Made by a program: the position numbers and the translations under genes
The notes under the pieces: generated by a model
Database searches by the model: none
What the model was told of the DNA's origin: nothing
What the model saw: the letters and a program-made list of their open reading frames with translations, nothing else
Assembly (NCBI GenBank): GCA_027575765.1
Contig: JANBPT010000449.1
Span: 1 to 35,681 of the forward strand
Source of the DNA: Tieghemiomyces parasiticus
Lineage: Eukaryota > Kickxellomycota > Dimargaritomycetes > Dimargaritales > Dimargaritaceae
DNA: 35,681 nucleotides
Direction of reading: 5' to 3'
Shown here: positions 1-9,740 of the stretch, piece by piece
Layout: each line of letters begins with the position of its first letter
Numbering within the stretch: the stretch's first letter is position 1

Positions 1-165
1 GCCTGGCAACCTTTCCAGCGTACCCCACAGTACGCCTTTACAGCCCAGCAGACCCTGGTTACCACCCTGCAGCACCGCGGTCAGTCTCTCCAGAGCAAAA
101 TCGCTGCGCTCCGCCAGTCGTCGGCCGGCCTCAAGGTGCCTCGCCTGTCGGTCCTGGCCAATTAA
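1..165 (+). CDS. 3' end of an unknown protein-coding gene (partial)
   Basis: The first 162 bases read as one open frame (54 residues, beginning AWQPFQRTPQYAF and ending PRLSVLAN) and stop at a TAA at 163-165. The frame is already open at the window edge, so the start lies outside. The visible tail is polar, rich in Gln, Leu, Ala and Arg, and could form a helix (LQHRGQSLQSKIAALRQ). It has no membrane segment or motif I recognise. It is convergent with the PPR-like gene, with about 250 bp between the two stops. Codon choice (CTG, GTC, GCC, CAG) matches the real genes nearby, which supports coding. Function is unknown. Confidence 0.45.
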   Translation, partial: AWQPFQRTPQYAFTAQQTLVTTLQHRGQSLQSKIAALRQSSAGLKVPRLSVLAN

Positions 166-413
166 ACCTACGAACCATGGGAAGGGAGGAAGTGGAAATG
201 GTTACCCACAGCCTCTCCCTCCCACACTTTATTTTAATCATTTACCCTTTCAACGCATACCATTTCTCCTCAGAACTTTCACTGTATTTCCGCCCTCTAC
301 TTATTTTCCCCTACCCAGCCAATTAAGATTCAAATCAGACTAGTCTCCGCCTCTGGTACCTCAATTATTATCATTGTTATTATTTCGTCAGCCTTCTCTA
401 GGCGAGTAGTGAA
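166..413. other. Convergent 3' intergenic spacer
   Basis: This short, relatively AT-rich spacer lies between two convergent stop codons. It contains T-rich and A-rich stretches suited to 3' end formation on both strands. I see no further gene or repeat. Confidence 0.5.
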
Positions 414-2846
414 TTAGGGACGGAAGGCTACCTGGTGCCGGTAGGCCTTTTTGGGCGACGGCGGGTCTTTTAGTTGGTCAGCCTTGCGGGCGTAGTCCTG
501 CACCATATCCCGACGTACCTTAGCCTCGAGAGCCCCGTACACTTCGTTCCCTTGTAGGTGGGCCAGCAGGCGGGTGTACATGGCCGGGGTCGGTTTAAGC
601 CTGTATGTGTGGGTCATCTCGTCCATTGTGGCGGCCATCTCGGGCACCCAGGCCAGTCGGTCCAGCTGATGTAGGACCAAAGTATACAGAGCGACGTTGA
701 CCTCGACGCAGGGCCGCAGTTTAAGCTCGTCAAACAGCGCCAGGGCGTCCAACGGCTGTCCTAGGTAGAACCGTGCCCGGATGGCTTGGAAGTAGAGCTC
801 ACTCGTCCAGGTCGTAGCCGGTGCCGTCTCCAGTAGCCGGAGAAGGGTATCCGCCAGTGCTAGGCCCGGTCGACCTGCCGTCGGCGCGGTGGCTAATAAT
901 GGTGGATGGTCATTGGGGGTGGGCAGTGCGTTCTGCTGAGGCGACTGCTGGGCTGGGGTAGGTCGCGTTTCGAGGGCCGATTTGAGTAGGAAGGCCCAGA
1001 GGTCGGCTGTCGGACTCCGGCGTTCCGTAAGCATCAGGCGGAGGGCCGTAACGGCCTCAAATACGCCCAGGCCCTTGGTCACACCGCGGAGCACCATATC
1101 CCACCCCGCGGGAGATAGTTGGCGGTAATCCGGGGTGATCGGGGTCGTGCCGCCGGTAGCGACCAGGCTGTCATAGTATCGGCGGGTATCCGAGGTCTGG
1201 CCCAGATGGGCAAAGGTGAACAGGAGGGCGGCCTGAACATCGGCCGACCGTCCAACGGCATTCCCCGTCGTGATGGCTTGACCGGTGGCCAGGTCTCGCT
1301 CGATATGGCGGGCCAGTTTCACATCTTTGAGGCGGACAACGCCACGGACGACAGCCTGGACAAACTCTTCTTCGGCTAGCAACGTTAATGCGAGGCGAGC
1401 GTACACCAGCTTGAAGCGCTTGGCGTCACCTAAAAAGGAGAAATTGGTGAGGAGGAGGTATCCTTGGTTGGCGGTGAACGGTATGGCGTCTGTCGAGTTG
1501 GGGAGGGCACGGTCGAGGAGAGCGTCCAGGCGAAGCAGATCGGGTACCCGCGAATAAGCCAAGATCAATTCGGTGACCAGGGTGTTAGTCAGGGGGAGAT
1601 GCTGTGCAGTGAGGTCACGGTGGTACAATGCGACGTGGTCGGTCTGGTTACTGCCGGCATGGTGGTAATGATGGCAAGAGAAAAGGAGGGCAGCGTAAAC
1701 GGTTTCACTCGGGCCTTCACTACAGCATGTGTCGCGCCGCATCGTCTGGTAGTAGTTGCGGGCCTCCACTACCCGTCCCCGCAGACACGACGACCAAATG
1801 AGTAGCTCGTAGTCAGTTCGCTGGAAGCTTAGAGTGGCCGATGGCGAGGCCGGTGGTTGACAGGCGCTGTGCAGCGCGTCAAGCGTGGCAAAGTCTGGTT
1901 TGGCGGCAGCACAGCTCAAAACCGAGATCAGGGCCGCGTCGACCCGATGCGCCGAAAATAACCCTAATCTCCGCAGCCGGTCTCGAGTGGCGGCTACTTG
2001 CGGGCTGATACGGGATACGCCGAGAGATGGTAAAGCGCAGGCCTGGCCAGTGGCGTCTAATGTGACGGATGATTTGGCCTCCGTGGCAGTGTCGAGTCTG
2101 ACTTTGGCTGCTGTGCTGTCAAGTGCAGCTTTGGCGATTAGGTGGCTCTGGAGGGCATTGACTGGCCACTGCCCGACCCCAAGCAAGGAGTCTCGTAAGG
2201 TTGTGGGGGATTCAGAGCTACCACCGAGCGGGGCAGTCAACGTAAAGATGGTCTGGAGCCGGTCTGCGGTCTCCTCCTGCGCTGTATCCCAAACCGGGAG
2301 ACGGAACTGTGGACGCGGTACGGGACCACAGGCTGGAAGTAGCCCGGCAGCTCGATGTAGACTGGGCAGTGGCGACTCGGCAAACGGTAGCGTCAAGGCC
2401 ACCAGGAGGGTGGCCATTACGTCGCGAGGAAGCGGCAGTTCGCCCGACGTGACTTGATCATGGGGGGCGTAATGGGCCAGATAGGTGCGCCACAAGTCAT
2501 CCACCTGCTTCGTTAGGTCTGCGGTGCGTGACGCACTCGGCCCAGCTGTTGGACGGGCGTAGATATCTGCTAGCCGGCGAAGTTGTGACACTAGACTTTC
2601 GAGAGCGTTTGCACCAGCACCGGCCGCCGTGCCGAATTTGACCGATGGCGGTCGTGAGGAAGCCTGCGAGGCCAGGCCGGACCGGAATCGGTTGCGCCAG
2701 CCAAAGCCGGACGTGTTCATAAGATCCCCGCATGTTGCATGGCAGGCTGAGTACGCAGATCGTGTTCCGAACGACCGGCCGGCTCTGCAAAGAACCCCCG
2801 CGCTGGGTAGCAACCGCGGTTGGCGAATGGCCCTTTGGAGTAACAT
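414..2846 (-). CDS. Pentatricopeptide-repeat-like mitochondrial protein
   Basis: An 810-residue intronless ORF starting at an ATG (2844-2846). The first 40 residues (MLLQRAIRQPRLLPSAGVLC and onward) are rich in Arg, Ser, Leu and Ala with no acidic residue before Asp41, as expected of a mitochondrial presequence. The rest is alpha-helical. PPR-like helix pairs are visible at about residues 345-373 (YELLIWSSCLRGRVVEARNY), about 545-570 (AALLFTFAHLGQTSDTRRYY) and about 690-775 (ALALFDELKLRP, ALYTLVLHQL, AMYTRLLAHL). Proteins of this type bind organellar RNA and act in its processing, stability or translation. The repeats are divergent and I cannot name an orthologue. The promoter would lie in the divergent gap shared with the secreted-peptide gene. 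The PPR-like class is fairly secure; the RNA target is unknown. Confidence 0.72.
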   Translation of the reverse strand: MLLQRAIRQPRLLPSAGVLCRAGRSFGTRSAYSACHATCGDLMNTSGFGWRNRFRSGLASQASSRPPSVKFGTAAGAGANALESLVSQLRRLADIYARPTAGPSASRTADLTKQVDDLWRTYLAHYAPHDQVTSGELPLPRDVMATLLVALTLPFAESPLPSLHRAAGLLPACGPVPRPQFRLPVWDTAQEETADRLQTIFTLTAPLGGSSESPTTLRDSLLGVGQWPVNALQSHLIAKAALDSTAAKVRLDTATEAKSSVTLDATGQACALPSLGVSRISPQVAATRDRLRRLGLFSAHRVDAALISVLSCAAAKPDFATLDALHSACQPPASPSATLSFQRTDYELLIWSSCLRGRVVEARNYYQTMRRDTCCSEGPSETVYAALLFSCHHYHHAGSNQTDHVALYHRDLTAQHLPLTNTLVTELILAYSRVPDLLRLDALLDRALPNSTDAIPFTANQGYLLLTNFSFLGDAKRFKLVYARLALTLLAEEEFVQAVVRGVVRLKDVKLARHIERDLATGQAITTGNAVGRSADVQAALLFTFAHLGQTSDTRRYYDSLVATGGTTPITPDYRQLSPAGWDMVLRGVTKGLGVFEAVTALRLMLTERRSPTADLWAFLLKSALETRPTPAQQSPQQNALPTPNDHPPLLATAPTAGRPGLALADTLLRLLETAPATTWTSELYFQAIRARFYLGQPLDALALFDELKLRPCVEVNVALYTLVLHQLDRLAWVPEMAATMDEMTHTYRLKPTPAMYTRLLAHLQGNEVYGALEAKVRRDMVQDYARKADQLKDPPSPKKAYRHQVAFRP

Positions 2847-3405
2847 GGTGAATGTAGCAGCAAGGAATAGCTAGGAGACATGCCGCTCCTACTACATTTT
2901 TTTATTGGCTACGGACTAGGCAGTCAGCTACTTCACACCGCTTGTTCCTTGTCAATTATTTAGGGCGCTGGTACGGGTAGCGGAAACGGCAATCGTGGCA
3001 GTCAAGGGGCATCCAGGGACTTAAATCTTTACCTACGTACTATCTACCCGCCGGTCTCCCAACTGGTCTACTCCCTCTGGCACCGACCCAACCTCGCCTC
3101 TTCGTTCCATTTGAGGGACATGGCCCCGCTGCTGGTATCCGAGAAATAGCTGGAGAAGGGGAGTCGTATTGCAAGCCATCTCCCCGGGCTCGATGTAGGC
3201 CGGTCATATTATACAACGGAGACCACATAACAAAGGGCACACCCGAGGAGGGCTACGGTCGCAAACCATGGTGTGTCTGTCCGGCAGCAGTTAGTGCGGT
3301 GAGGATACTCATTATTGAGGCCGCTCGAGTCCCGCCGACCTTCCATTGTGGCGACATCCCTTCCTCCGTCACCTCGTGTTGTCCAACGGCACTCGATCCT
3401 CACCT

Positions 3406-3436
<31 letters not shown>

Positions 3437-3746
3437 GAACCATGTATTCCCAGTGTGCCAGCCGTGTGGTGACAACGGTCAACGATAGTAGCCATTCTCC
3501 CTCCCGTCATCTACATGGCTAAAGAGGCTGTATCCGCCGGAGAAAGACACTGGTCACGGCCCTCCCCGCCAATAGCCGTCCCAAGGTCAGTGCGGGGCCC
3601 TCCGTCTTGCCTTTGTTAAAAGACTCTCACTTTATAAGCGCTCTACCTTTGTGACTTCCTCCTCGACTCTCTCTCTCTCCCACTCCGATTGCCATGCCAA
3701 AGCCGCCCCCTCCCCTACTGCTTCGCCACACGAATGGGCCGCCCTT
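2847..3746. other. Divergent intergenic region with microsatellite
   Basis: This gap separates the PPR-like gene (-) from the secreted-peptide gene (+) and must hold both promoters. ORFs here on either strand are low-complexity or lack family resemblance. Visible elements are a C9 run with a CT microsatellite, a second CT-rich stretch at about 3666-3680, and a TATA-like TTTATAAG at 3631-3638. Confidence 0.45.
3406..3438. repeat. C9 run followed by (CT)12 microsatellite
   Basis: Nine C (3406-3414) run directly into a perfect CT dinucleotide repeat to 3438. It is a simple sequence repeat in non-coding DNA. On the minus strand it gives an artefactual poly-Arg/Glu reading. Confidence 0.9.
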
Positions 3747-3754
3747 TATAAATA
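3747..3754 (+). promoter_or_regulatory. TATA box of the secreted-peptide gene
   Basis: TATAAATA sits in a GC-rich flank (GCCCTTTATAAATACG), about 200 bp before the ATG at 3949. Transcription starting 25-60 bp downstream would exclude the in-frame ATGs at 3694 and 3760. That leaves 3949, in the good context ACAATGG, as the first usable one in this frame. Confidence 0.6.
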
Positions 3755-3948
3755 CGTCGATGCCAGTCTGTACTTGCAAAATAACCAACCCTGCTTCTCC
3801 CCTGCCTTGCCTTACCATCCAGTCTACTAGATACTCTCTGTATCTTACAAGTACCAGCGCCCAATTTTCTACACCAGTCTGTACTAGGCCACAGTTCAAT
3901 ATTGTGTATACCAACTCGGCCCGATTCACCACCGATATCCCTACCACA

Positions 3949-4191
3949 ATGGTCGCTCGCTTCTCTACTGTCCTTGCCCTCGTGGCTGTGTTGGCCCTTT
4001 CTGTTAGTCCTCTAGCCCACGCTAAGCCCAGCGACCAAGGGATCGATCCTCCCCCGCTAAGTCTTCCTATGAGGCCCAAGCCCAGGCCGAATTTGCCTCG
4101 TGGAAACACCCAGGGGAATGACGCGAAGCAATCCACCCTCGACCAAATTAACGCGGCCCATGCCAATGCTGGTAAATGGAACAACCATTGA
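3949..4191 (+). CDS. Small secreted proline-rich peptide
   Basis: An 80-residue ORF. Residues 1-25 (MVARFSTVLALVAVLALSVS then PLAHA) form a textbook signal peptide: one Arg, a Leu/Val/Ala core and an AHA cleavage site. The predicted mature product has 55 residues and no cysteine. It carries a cationic proline-rich core around residues 40-55 (PMRPKPRPNLPRG) and an Asn/Ala-rich tail ending GKWNNH. The core resembles proline-rich antimicrobial peptides in composition, but no homology is shown. It could equally be an effector, a signalling peptide or a cell-wall-associated peptide. I chose ATG 3949 from the TATA position and the signal peptide; the same frame is open upstream to 3694 but that stretch makes no sense as a secreted protein. 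A 49-bp tandem duplication begins inside the last codons and runs past the stop. Confidence 0.62.
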   Translation: MVARFSTVLALVAVLALSVSPLAHAKPSDQGIDPPPLSLPMRPKPRPNLPRGNTQGNDAKQSTLDQINAAHANAGKWNNH

Positions 4192-4246
4192 TTAAATTAA
4201 CGCGGACTAGGCCAATGCTGGGAAATGGAACCACCCTCGGTCTATG
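4130..4246. repeat. Imperfect 49/50-bp tandem duplication (about 2.3 copies)
   Basis: Units begin near 4130, 4180 and 4229. The shared core AAATTAACGCGG occurs at 4145 and again at 4194, followed in both by CCAATGCTGG and AAATGGAAC. The third copy retains only CCACCCTCG. Copies differ by several substitutions and one indel, so this is an aged duplication. It spans the last codons and the stop of the secreted-peptide gene. Because the period is not a multiple of three, the second copy is read in another frame. Confidence 0.85.
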
Positions 4247-5314
4247 TCTGGTGCTGCTTAGAGCTATTTTATCACGGCTGATCCAGATTTTGAACCATGG
4301 CTGTGCCGACGATGTTGAGACGGGCCCCTGGTTTGCAAATTGTTACTACTGTCGTGCGCCCGGGTTTTGACAGCAATCCCGTTTCCCATTCGCTGCCCTT
4401 CTGCTCGACCCCCGAGCCGTCCTCCTGCCGCCACCAATACCACCGTTTTTTCCAATCCGACTGGTAATAGACATGGCAGTACCGATAGTGGTACGCTTGC
4501 AGAAGGCGTACTGATGTCTTCACTCGTTCTCTCTCCCCCCTACTTCTCTCCCCTTTGAATACCAGGAAATAAATCACCAACTCACACGCCTCTCTTCGGT
4601 GTTCATTTGTCAGTTTTATATTTCCCTCTCCGTCCATTATCTCCGGAGGCCCCCTTTGTACTGGTCCCAGTGCGAGTACCATTGCTGTACCCTTGCACCC
4701 TCTCCCAGGTCCCAAACCCAAACCCACTCATTTCTCGTCCCTTAGCCACCTTAATTCGTACATTAACGGATCAACCCCTCAAAGGGATACCTCCCCCAGA
4801 TTGTCTGAAAGTAATACATAGTTAACATCTATTTCAACGACAAGTATCCAGTCTTCGTAAACATATAGTGTGTTTCTCTTGGCACTTACCCAACGCTAGT
4901 CTCCATTGTAATATACTATTATTAATGAATATAGCTAGCCCAATTTAGCCGGTGAAATGGTTTTTGTGTACGTGGCCAAGTGGGTCAGTTTACTAGAGCC
5001 TATCACACTGGAACGGTGGGTGAGGTAGCTGTAAACCCAGGGAGCATGGTGTATTAAGCGAAAAATAAATGAGAATGTGTATGTGTCGCGATAAGGTACA
5101 CAAAGTGTTGATTATCAGGAATTATACACCCGATGTCTAGGATTGACTGCAGCCATGGTCCTGAACCATACCAAATCCGGCAAGGTGAATAATTTGTCCC
5201 GGATGGTTCAAGCTAACTAACCATCGAAGGTAACATGTGCAGAACACCGGCACAAGGTTCAAGAGGACGGTGGGGAGGTCAATTAGTGGGCGGTCCTAGA
5301 TACAGCCGGCTGGC

Positions 5315-5321
5315 TATAAAG
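5315..5321 (+). promoter_or_regulatory. Possible TATA box
   Basis: GGCTATAAAGG in a GC-rich flank has the same form as the TATA boxes of the HSP90 and SNARE genes. It lies about 65 bp before the ATG of a 60-codon ORF at 5383. Without a recognised product this remains tentative. Confidence 0.3.
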
Positions 5322-5382
5322 GTCGGATTTAAGGTGGAGATAAGGTGTAATACAGGGGCTGATTAAGGATGTACCGTACTAG

Positions 5383-5565
5383 ATGGCTCTGGTGGCCCTG
5401 CGGTACATTTTTTTTTTCGTAATGGGAAGGGGGCTTGGAGTGGTTGACTTGGCTGACAGTCATTTTTCTGGTATTCCACTACAGCCTCTCATTGAATTTA
5501 TTGGTCCATATGGTCGCGAAAGAAATGGTCGGGGTATTGTACACCGGTCATTATTATTACTTTAA
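5383..5565 (+). CDS. Small ORF of unknown function, possibly not a gene
   Basis: A 60-residue ORF starting MALVALRYIFFFVMGRG and ending HRSLLLL. It is listed only because of its position just behind a TATA-like element and because its first 16 residues are hydrophobic. The poly-T run that gives IFFF, and the absence of any known domain, argue for chance. Confidence 0.15.
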   Translation: MALVALRYIFFFVMGRGLGVVDLADSHFSGIPLQPLIEFIGPYGRERNGRGIVHRSLLLL

Positions 5566-6274
5566 TTTCCGCCTCGTTGGATATTAACAGGTCCACAAGC
5601 ATTATCTGCCGAAGCAGTAGAGCTGGCCTCTTCTTAATCGATGACCCTAAATTAGACCGGATTAAGTTATGTAGCTGCGGAACAATGGTAGGGGGGGGGA
5701 CTGTGGTGCACAAAACAGTTCTTACACATGAAATGGCCTCCTACGCCCTATCAGTATATGGCATATCGACTCTATCAATAGATCCTACCCTACCTTCCTC
5801 CCTCGATATTTATGTGTGGCGGTTGCGGCGAGTAGATTAAGGAATGTGATCCCCCCCCCGACGAGCCCTGCTCCCTCTTTTCTTCAAGTTGGACATTGGC
5901 AGGGCCACATCATTTACTAAATCAGAGCTATAGTCTTCCACTGGGAGAGTCAAATTATCGGGTTTATACCCAGCACCCTACTCGACTTTCTAACCAACCG
6001 ATAGGTACAGGCTTCACCACTGTTGATGCGCCCTTGTGCTGTGATGGCTTTCTTCGTAGGTCAAAGCAGGATGCCTAATCGCCTCTTCTACTTTCTGGAT
6101 AGCCCATTCCAACCCGCTCCATTAGACAAAGTCTGATTGGTCAATATCAACCCATCTAAGCTCGTTTTGCCCGAGTGAGCGTCTATATAATAATGCTACG
6201 CCAACTAGAGTGAACAACGAAATACAAGTTCGATACCATAATTATATTAATATTTATTTAATTGGCTGTATATT

Positions 6275-8626
6275 TCACTCGCCTGACCGTGAGGTAGGAT
6301 TGTAATGTGATGGTAGCGGAGTGATTTCCACTGAGGTGGGTGGGCTGGGTGGTGCGGCATGGACCTTGCTAGTGGTTACAATGTTTTCCCTTGGATAAGC
6401 CCTTTGTTGCGGGTTGGAAGGTGACTGGGTGTGAGCCAGTCCGTCCAACTGGTACAGCCGATCGAGAATGTCCACAGACCACACCCCGGTGGCCTGCCTT
6501 AGCACCTGGTAATGGAGGTCAATATCGTGCTGGAGCGCCATCCGTTCTTCAGCCCGGGTGGTCTGAATCTTTTGCTGGACCAGGACTGTACCGGTGTGCC
6601 AGAGGGTGAATCCAATCAGGGGATGGTAGTCCGTGGGGGTCAAGGAACGGCCCTCGTCAAAGAGGCACTGCGCCGCCTGCGCGGCCGTGTGGAGGCATTG
6701 GCCCCAGGCCACTTTAGCCACTTCGGCGTGGCCTCGGGAAGCTGATAGTTCGACCGGTCGGGACGCCGTGGTGGTGGTCGGGTGGAACGGGTCCGTACCA
6801 GGCACAGGGTTGCACAGGGTGCGGTAGAACAGAATCTTGACGGCGGAGTGGAAGAGGCGAAGGAAGAAGCGGCCGGGAGCGTGATCAGGTGATAATGATG
6901 CACCCCCGTCGGCCACAAAGGTCGCCTCCCAGCTCCGAAGTAGGGCTTCGATGGCCAGGTACTCGAGGGAGGCGGCGAGGGCAGGCGCAGAAAGGCCGGT
7001 GATTTCAGCCTCGGCCTTGAACGTGGCCACCCGGCTGGCGATCTGCACGAGCCGGTGCAGCGCACCTAGGTCAGCCACCTCGGCGGTAAACGAACTGGTG
7101 AGCAGCGACACCATCGCCGATTCAGGCAGGTCCTGATCCCAGTTATGGGCTGGACACGGCAGACCGATGGCGAGCTCCTCCGAGTGAAGCTTTGGCCGAC
7201 GGTCGAACGTGAACGACTCGACGGCGTCGACCATGGCCACCAGGCACCACGTCCGCCGTAGACATTCCGTACGGACGTGGACGTCAAAGTCGAGCGGTTC
7301 AGAGCCGTGTCGCTGTTCGGCATCGCGACGATTTACCTTGAGAGTCCGGCAGATCCGCACGACCATGTCAAAGTAGACGTTGCAAGACACGACCTTGCCG
7401 CGTCCGTACTCGCTGGCCCCGAAGAGAAAGAGGGCTTGGGCTAGATCGACACTTGGATAGTTACAAAGCTCGACCGCCGAACCGCGCACAAGGTCAGCGT
7501 AATAGTCGACAAGCGCCGACCGCTGCAGGCTGCCGAAGACCAACGCACACAGGCTGTGCAAGAGGGGTTGGAAGATGGTACCGGTCGCCACCTGTCGGTG
7601 CAGGGACGGGAGATGCAAGATGGGGAAATGGCGGTGGAGGTGGTTGACGAAGTGAGTGACGGCGAACCGCTCATCAGCGGTGAGGAGGTTCGGGGCCCGG
7701 GCCCGCTCGAGCAGGGTAGTTGCTGGCGGGCCGGAGGCGGGTGTGGAAGGTGGCACAGGTGCCGCGGCCAGCGGGGCTAACCGTGGCCGGGCTTCTTCGT
7801 CGTGGGAGTGGCGGCGAAATTCGGGCAGGTTGCCTGTAGGCTCGGAACGGGACAGGGACATGAGGGAGTCGGCAGACGGCAGAACCACGTTACTGACGCG
7901 GGGGCCGAGGGAACCCGGTCGGGCGGGATGGGCAAGGTGCAAGGATGGCAGGGAATAGCGGACAGGAGGATGGAAAGCTGGGGAGGAAACTGGGCTGCCC
8001 GTTACGCCCGGGTAGTGCCCCCCGGCGGCGGTGAGGGTAGTGGTGGTGGTGGAGGAAGAAGAGGAGGAGGTGGTGGTAGAAGTGGTAGCCGAGATTGGGA
8101 TGGCTGCCATGGCAGTCACGGGGCTATCGTCGGTCGTCCGGGAGTGGGAACCGGCGCGCCGCCGCTTCGGAGGGGCGGGGCCTTCAGGTTTGAGGGGTTC
8201 GATGAGCCGCTCCATCGTTTCGAGCCGTTGTTCCAGCTTCTCAATGTAACCCTGGCGGTGCACGCGCTTAGACTGGCTGGCTGCGTAGCTGCAGGTCAGG
8301 TTTCGCTTCTTGCAGTTGTCGCAGGTGGGCTTGTCGCTGTTGCAGCGGATTTTCTTCTGGCGGCAGTACTCGCAGGCCTGGGTCTGCCGCTTCTTGCGCT
8401 GGGCCTCGAGCTCGGCGGCGGAGAGTTCGCCCGGCTGCCCCCCTGCGGACGGCGTGAGGGCGGCAGCCAGGGGCCGGGGTGATGGCGTCGCGTAGAATGG
8501 CGAGACGGCACTATCGGCAGTAGCTGGGAACGGCGGGGCAGTGCTGCTAGACACGGGGAATGGCGGAGTGCTGCTGCTAGTCACAGGGAACGGCCGGGCG
8601 GCGCTCCCGGCGGCTGGGAACTCCAT
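6275..8626 (-). CDS. Zn(II)2Cys6 fungal transcription factor
   Basis: A 783-residue intronless regulator that should bind DNA in the nucleus. The zinc cluster is perfect: Cys85, 88, 95, 102, 105 and 112 (CX2CX6CX6CX2CX6C), with basic residues between the cysteines (RQKKIRC). A linker and a short coiled coil follow (about 126-146, GYIEKLEQRLETMERL), the usual dimerisation element. The fungal-specific regulatory domain spans about 316-560 (HFVNHLHRHFPILHLPSLH, LFLFGASEYGRG, RRTWCLVAMVDA). Low-complexity parts are an N-terminal decapeptide repeat (11-40) and a Ser/Thr tract at 180-199. The start is the ATG at 8624-8626. The family is secure. Target genes are unknown and no metabolic gene adjoins it. 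Confidence 0.92.
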   Translation of the reverse strand: MEFPAAGSAARPFPVTSSSTPPFPVSSSTAPPFPATADSAVSPFYATPSPRPLAAALTPSAGGQPGELSAAELEAQRKKRQTQACEYCRQKKIRCNSDKPTCDNCKKRNLTCSYAASQSKRVHRQGYIEKLEQRLETMERLIEPLKPEGPAPPKRRRAGSHSRTTDDSPVTAMAAIPISATTSTTTSSSSSSTTTTTLTAAGGHYPGVTGSPVSSPAFHPPVRYSLPSLHLAHPARPGSLGPRVSNVVLPSADSLMSLSRSEPTGNLPEFRRHSHDEEARPRLAPLAAAPVPPSTPASGPPATTLLERARAPNLLTADERFAVTHFVNHLHRHFPILHLPSLHRQVATGTIFQPLLHSLCALVFGSLQRSALVDYYADLVRGSAVELCNYPSVDLAQALFLFGASEYGRGKVVSCNVYFDMVVRICRTLKVNRRDAEQRHGSEPLDFDVHVRTECLRRTWCLVAMVDAVESFTFDRRPKLHSEELAIGLPCPAHNWDQDLPESAMVSLLTSSFTAEVADLGALHRLVQIASRVATFKAEAEITGLSAPALAASLEYLAIEALLRSWEATFVADGGASLSPDHAPGRFFLRLFHSAVKILFYRTLCNPVPGTDPFHPTTTTASRPVELSASRGHAEVAKVAWGQCLHTAAQAAQCLFDEGRSLTPTDYHPLIGFTLWHTGTVLVQQKIQTTRAEERMALQHDIDLHYQVLRQATGVWSVDILDRLYQLDGLAHTQSPSNPQQRAYPRENIVTTSKVHAAPPSPPTSVEITPLPSHYNPTSRSGE
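8507..8596 (-). repeat. Three 30-bp tandem repeats in the transcription-factor N-terminus
   Basis: Residues 11-20, 21-30 and 31-40 are related decapeptides (RPFPVTSSST, PPFPVSSSTA, PPFPATADSA), with a weak fourth PFYATPSP. At DNA level this is a 30-bp imperfect tandem repeat, in frame, in a disordered Pro/Ser/Thr-rich segment. Confidence 0.75.
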
Positions 8627-9695
8627 GGCGGAAAAGCGGGGCCGGGTGGCGCCGAGGGAGTGAACGGGGGCGGGTGTTTAGGGGGGGGGCGGGCTAGGGG
8701 TACCTGGTTGCGCAGCTAATTGCTGTGGTGGGGGACTGCAACCGGAATCCGCAGACAGTGGCCGTGAGAGTCTGGCCGAAAATGACGGCGTTGAGAAATC
8801 GAGGGGGGAAACCTGGCGAGGGCGGAGAGCCAAGGCGGTAGATCCCTTGGCATACGTCAGCGCAGGAAGTACGGCGGTCTGCTGGAGGAAGGAACGGAGT
8901 TCCAGGGAAGCGCAGACCCGGGATAAATGGGGCGGGCGTGAGAGTGTTGGTGGCCCTGGACGACACGTAAAGGAAGCAACTATGCAGTAAATAGATTCGT
9001 GGATATAGCAGGGTACGGTGAGCGGCGACAAACCGAACGTTATGTAGCTATAGGGAATGCGTCTCAACACTAGCCAGAATGGAATATTAGGCACACATGG
9101 ACTACCTGGCCTTGCTAACGGAAATACTGGCCCCGGCTAACGTTCGGAGGGGGATTAACTTCGGCAACTGGTACAATTCTAATAAGCCAAATATACAGTT
9201 AAGGTTGGCCGTCACGTCAGGTACGCGAGGACAAGGAGGGAAAAAGGGGGGCTGTTCTTAGCCGCGGCTGAGATAGAGGGAATGGGGGGGTCGGGCGCAG
9301 GCGGGGGGGGCGGACGGGGCGCTATTTATTAGGACGCGTCAGTGGAGGCCGCGGCGGCAGAGGGTTCAAGCTCCCTGACAGTTTGTCCGGCCGACAGGGG
9401 CGTGCGGCCAGACCAAATTGGGCAATAGAACGACGCACGGGTCGGAGAGACGGGGGCCGATGGCCAATGGCGTACCGCCAGTGCCGCCCCACAAATAACC
9501 GGCCGGCGTCGGAGGAGTGTGCGTGCTCGGCTGTGAAGCACCCAGTGACCGCCGGGGTCTTGGGTCTCCCCACCCCCTCCGGAGCCCCGCTTATTCCCTC
9601 ATCCGGGGTGCTGTTCCTGCCGGCCGGGGTTATTTTTTCTTTTTTCTTTTTCGACCGCGTGCCACACGACCACCACCTGCCACCCACTCGCCTCC
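8627..9695. other. Upstream region of the transcription factor
   Basis: GC-rich DNA with a G9 tract at 8681-8689 and a G8 tract at 9303-9310. Minus-strand ORFs immediately upstream of the regulator start at non-ATG codons or lack family resemblance. They are more likely its 5' leader and promoter than an extra gene. Confidence 0.4.
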
Positions 9696-9704
9696 TATAA
9701 AAAA
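9696..9704 (+). promoter_or_regulatory. TATA box of a possible unrecognised transcript
   Basis: CCTATAAAAAA stands out in a GC-rich background. About 45 bp downstream is a good 5' splice site (GTGAGT at 9741), and a pyrimidine-rich 3' splice site ends at 9880, directly before an ATG at 9883. Confidence 0.35.
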
Positions 9705-9740
9705 TCCCCATCCTCTCGGAACCATATATTTTCCGTGGCT

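Larger units (their letters stand above)
4247..6274. other. Two-kilobase intergenic region, no convincing gene
   Basis: The region is relatively AT-rich with many stops in all frames. It holds a G9 tract (5691-5699), a C9 tract (5851-5859), a TATA-like element at 5315 and scattered short ORFs without family resemblance. No tRNA or other RNA gene could be folded from it by eye. Confidence 0.5.

Noticed and set aside
7802..8482. A 226-codon plus-strand ORF opposite the transcription factor
   Set aside because: It is a Gly/Arg-rich mirror of the Ser/Thr/Ala-rich coding strand. The minus strand carries the perfect zinc cluster.
9363..9376. GGTTCAAGCTCC, a B-box-like sequence
   Set aside because: T-stem pairing is weak and no cloverleaf could be drawn with upstream sequence.
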